Shown: in pieces, positions 40,264 through 41,480 of the stretch
Numbering within the stretch: the first letter of the stretch is position 1
Layout of the letters: the number at the start of each line of letters is the position of its first letter
Assembly (NCBI GenBank): GCA_900764755.1
Contig: CAAFPE010000101.1
Location: forward strand, 1-41,480
DNA from: an uncultured Oscillospiraceae bacterium
GTDB taxonomy: Bacteria; Bacillota; Clostridia; Oscillospirales; Oscillospiraceae
Direction of reading: 5' to 3'
DNA length: 41,480 bases
Position numbers and translations under genes: made by a program
The notes under the pieces: model-generated
What the model saw: the letters and a program-made list of their open reading frames with translations, nothing else
The model's database searches: none
Told to the model about the DNA's origin: nothing

Positions 40264-41208
40264 TCAGCCCCGCCGGACCACATTTTCCAGGGGCTCCCCG
40301 TTCAGATAGCGCTTCAGGTTTTCCAACGCCATCCGGACGCAGTTCTCACGGGTGACCGGCAGACGCAGGCCGCCCGCCACGTGGGAGGTCAACAGCAGGT
40401 TGGGAACATCCCACAGGGGGCTGTCCTCCGGAAGAGGCTCCGGTGTGGTGACATCCAGCCCAGCCCCCCACAGGCGGCCGCCGTTCATCAGCTCCACCAG
40501 GGCGTCTTGGTCCAGGACGGTGCCCCGGCCCGCGCTGAGGAGAACGGCGTCCTCCTTCATGAGCGCCAGCCGCGCCCGGTCCATCAGGCCGTCGGTTTCC
40601 GGCGTATGGGGCAGGGTGAGGGCCACCACATCAGACTGGGGCAGAAGGCGGTCCAGCTCAGACAGGGGGAACAGCTCATCGAAGCCGGGGACGGGAACAT
40701 TCACCGAGCGCTTCAGGCCGATGGTGCGTTTTGCCCCCAGAGCCTTACACAGCTGGGCGAAGGCGGAGCCCACATGGCCTGCCCCGGCCACCAGAACAGT
40801 AGCGCCCACCAGGGTGCGCACCGAACCGATGTCCTGATCCCACTTGTGCTCCCGCTGCCGGTCCCGGCACAGGGGGAGCTTGCGGTACAGGGCCAGCAGG
40901 GTGGCCAGCAGGTGCTCCGCCACCGACTGGCTGTTGCTTCCGGCGGAGGAGGTGAGCAGTGCGCCCGCAGGCATCACGTCCACATATTCATCTGTCCCGG
41001 CAAACATGGACTGGAACCACTTCAAATGCTCCGCCTGAGCCACCATCTTCGGTCTGGGCCAGCCCAGGATCACCGTGGCCTGGGCAAACTGCTCCAACGT
41101 GGCAGTGCGGCGGCCGGCGTAGAGGTGGACGGCATCTGGGGCGGCGGCCTCGAATGCGGCTCTCTCCTCCTCCGTGAGGGGGAGCATATTCAGGATCGTC
41201 TCACTCAT
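40264..41208 (-). CDS. D-isomer-specific 2-hydroxyacid dehydrogenase
   Basis: NAD(P)-dependent reductase/dehydrogenase of D-2-hydroxy acids, 314 residues. The nucleotide-binding loop is GAGHVG (142-147). Candidate catalytic residues are R228 in SAGRGTVLD, E257 in TPEPLP and H276 in SHVAGG. The substrate half is split between both ends, as usual. It resembles the glyoxylate/hydroxypyruvate-like branch, but the true substrate is not readable. The ATG at 41208 has AAGGAG 7 bases upstream; a longer frame to 41292 would start at the promoter and is rejected. Single-gene unit with its own promoter and terminator. Confidence 0.9.
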   Translation of the reverse strand: MSETILNMLPLTEEERAAFEAAAPDAVHLYAGRRTATLEQFAQATVILGWPRPKMVAQAEHLKWFQSMFAGTDEYVDVMPAGALLTSSAGSNSQSVAEHLLATLLALYRKLPLCRDRQREHKWDQDIGSVRTLVGATVLVAGAGHVGSAFAQLCKALGAKRTIGLKRSVNVPVPGFDELFPLSELDRLLPQSDVVALTLPHTPETDGLMDRARLALMKEDAVLLSAGRGTVLDQDALVELMNGGRLWGAGLDVTTPEPLPEDSPLWDVPNLLLTSHVAGGLRLPVTRENCVRMALENLKRYLNGEPLENVVRRG

Positions 41209-41276
41209 GGCGTTTCTCCTTACAGACCCACATAAGTATGCGGGGAATCCTGCCTCGCAGGTGTGATGATGGGTCC

Positions 41277-41305
41277 ATTGTAACACATTCATGCAGGCTT
41301 CGCAA
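41277..41305 (-). promoter_or_regulatory. Promoter of the 2-hydroxyacid dehydrogenase gene
   Basis: On the minus strand TTGCGA (complement of 41300-41305) and TACAAT (complement of 41277-41282) are 17 bp apart. The leader of about 65 bases includes a small CCTGC/GCAGG hairpin (41249-41261). Confidence 0.65.
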
Positions 41306-41480
41306 CGAGTATTGTGGGCTCAGACCCGCCCCTGCAAGGCAATTTCGGTCATGGGCGATGAGATGGCCACCGCAGCTTATGAAACTGATTCTGTATCGCC
41401 GTGATCTATGAAAGGTCCTTAAATCGCCGTAGGGGGGGGCCTATGTGGGCGCCCGCCCGGTCGCCGCCCCAGGAAGTTTC
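41306..41480. other. Window end, no gene seen
   Basis: No supportable reading frame. The last 50 bases are a GC-rich run with a G8 tract and the palindrome GGGCGCCC. They look like the edge of an intergenic repeat but are cut by the window end. Confidence 0.4.

Noticed and set aside
1..41480. CRISPR arrays, tRNA, rRNA or known riboswitches
   Set aside because: No regularly spaced repeats, cloverleaf with anticodon arm or recognised riboswitch core was seen.
41430..41480. A palindromic intergenic repeat at the window end
   Set aside because: The sequence is cut off, and no second copy in the window supports it.

Overview
The window looks like a chromosomal segment of a GC-rich gut Firmicute. 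The best guess is Oscillospiraceae (a Flavonifractor, Intestinimonas or Lawsonibacter type). The reasons are the clostridial glgB-glgC-glgD-glgA-glgP cluster with a separate GlgD subunit, purine-rich Shine-Dalgarno sites before nearly every gene, sigma-A type promoters with 17-bp spacers, and TRAP and YfcC carriers. The genus is inferred from gene content only; there is no rRNA here.

Layout. (1) 1-5060: a leftward operon of a creatininase-family hydrolase and a three-part TRAP transporter (DctQ, DctM, DctP lipoprotein), divergent from a LysR regulator. (2) 5093-10180: a MerR-family regulator divergent from a rightward module of YfcC-type carrier, metal-dependent amidohydrolase and second YfcC-type carrier. 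The shared intergenic region holds a textbook MerR promoter with a 19-bp spacer. (3) 10233-19732: rpiB, then the glycogen genes glgP, glgA, glgD, glgC and glgB, all leftward, with a near-consensus promoter before glgB. (4) 19791-20993: a secreted D-alanyl-D-alanine carboxypeptidase. (5) 21306-34542: a tightly packed, fully intact rightward cassette of 19 reading frames for a PBSX/Mu-like contractile-tailed particle. It encodes small and large terminase, portal, protease/scaffold, decoration protein, capsid, neck proteins, sheath, tube, tail chaperone with a -1 frameshift site, a short protein where the tape measure should be, a LysM baseplate protein, hub, spike, wedge proteins and XkdU. (6) 34541-41480: leftward housekeeping genes: a C_GCAxxG_C_C protein, recG, a radical SAM protein, a RibD/DHFR-like reductase, mutY and a D-2-hydroxyacid dehydrogenase.

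The most interesting object is the phage-derived cassette. It has no integrase, repressor, replication, holin, endolysin or tail-fibre gene, and no recognisable full-length tape measure. Yet every structural frame is open and most are joined by 4-bp start/stop overlaps, which argues for selection rather than decay. Its small terminase lacks the N-terminal DNA-binding helix-turn-helix expected of the family, the same kind of loss reported for the Rhodobacter gene transfer agent. I therefore propose a domesticated, gene-transfer-agent-like or killer-particle-like system whose lysis, fibre and control genes would lie elsewhere. A second oddity is inside the cassette. The 3' end of the large terminase gene is duplicated (94 bp, four differences, all synonymous) around a 159-bp insert made almost wholly of five consecutive hairpins.
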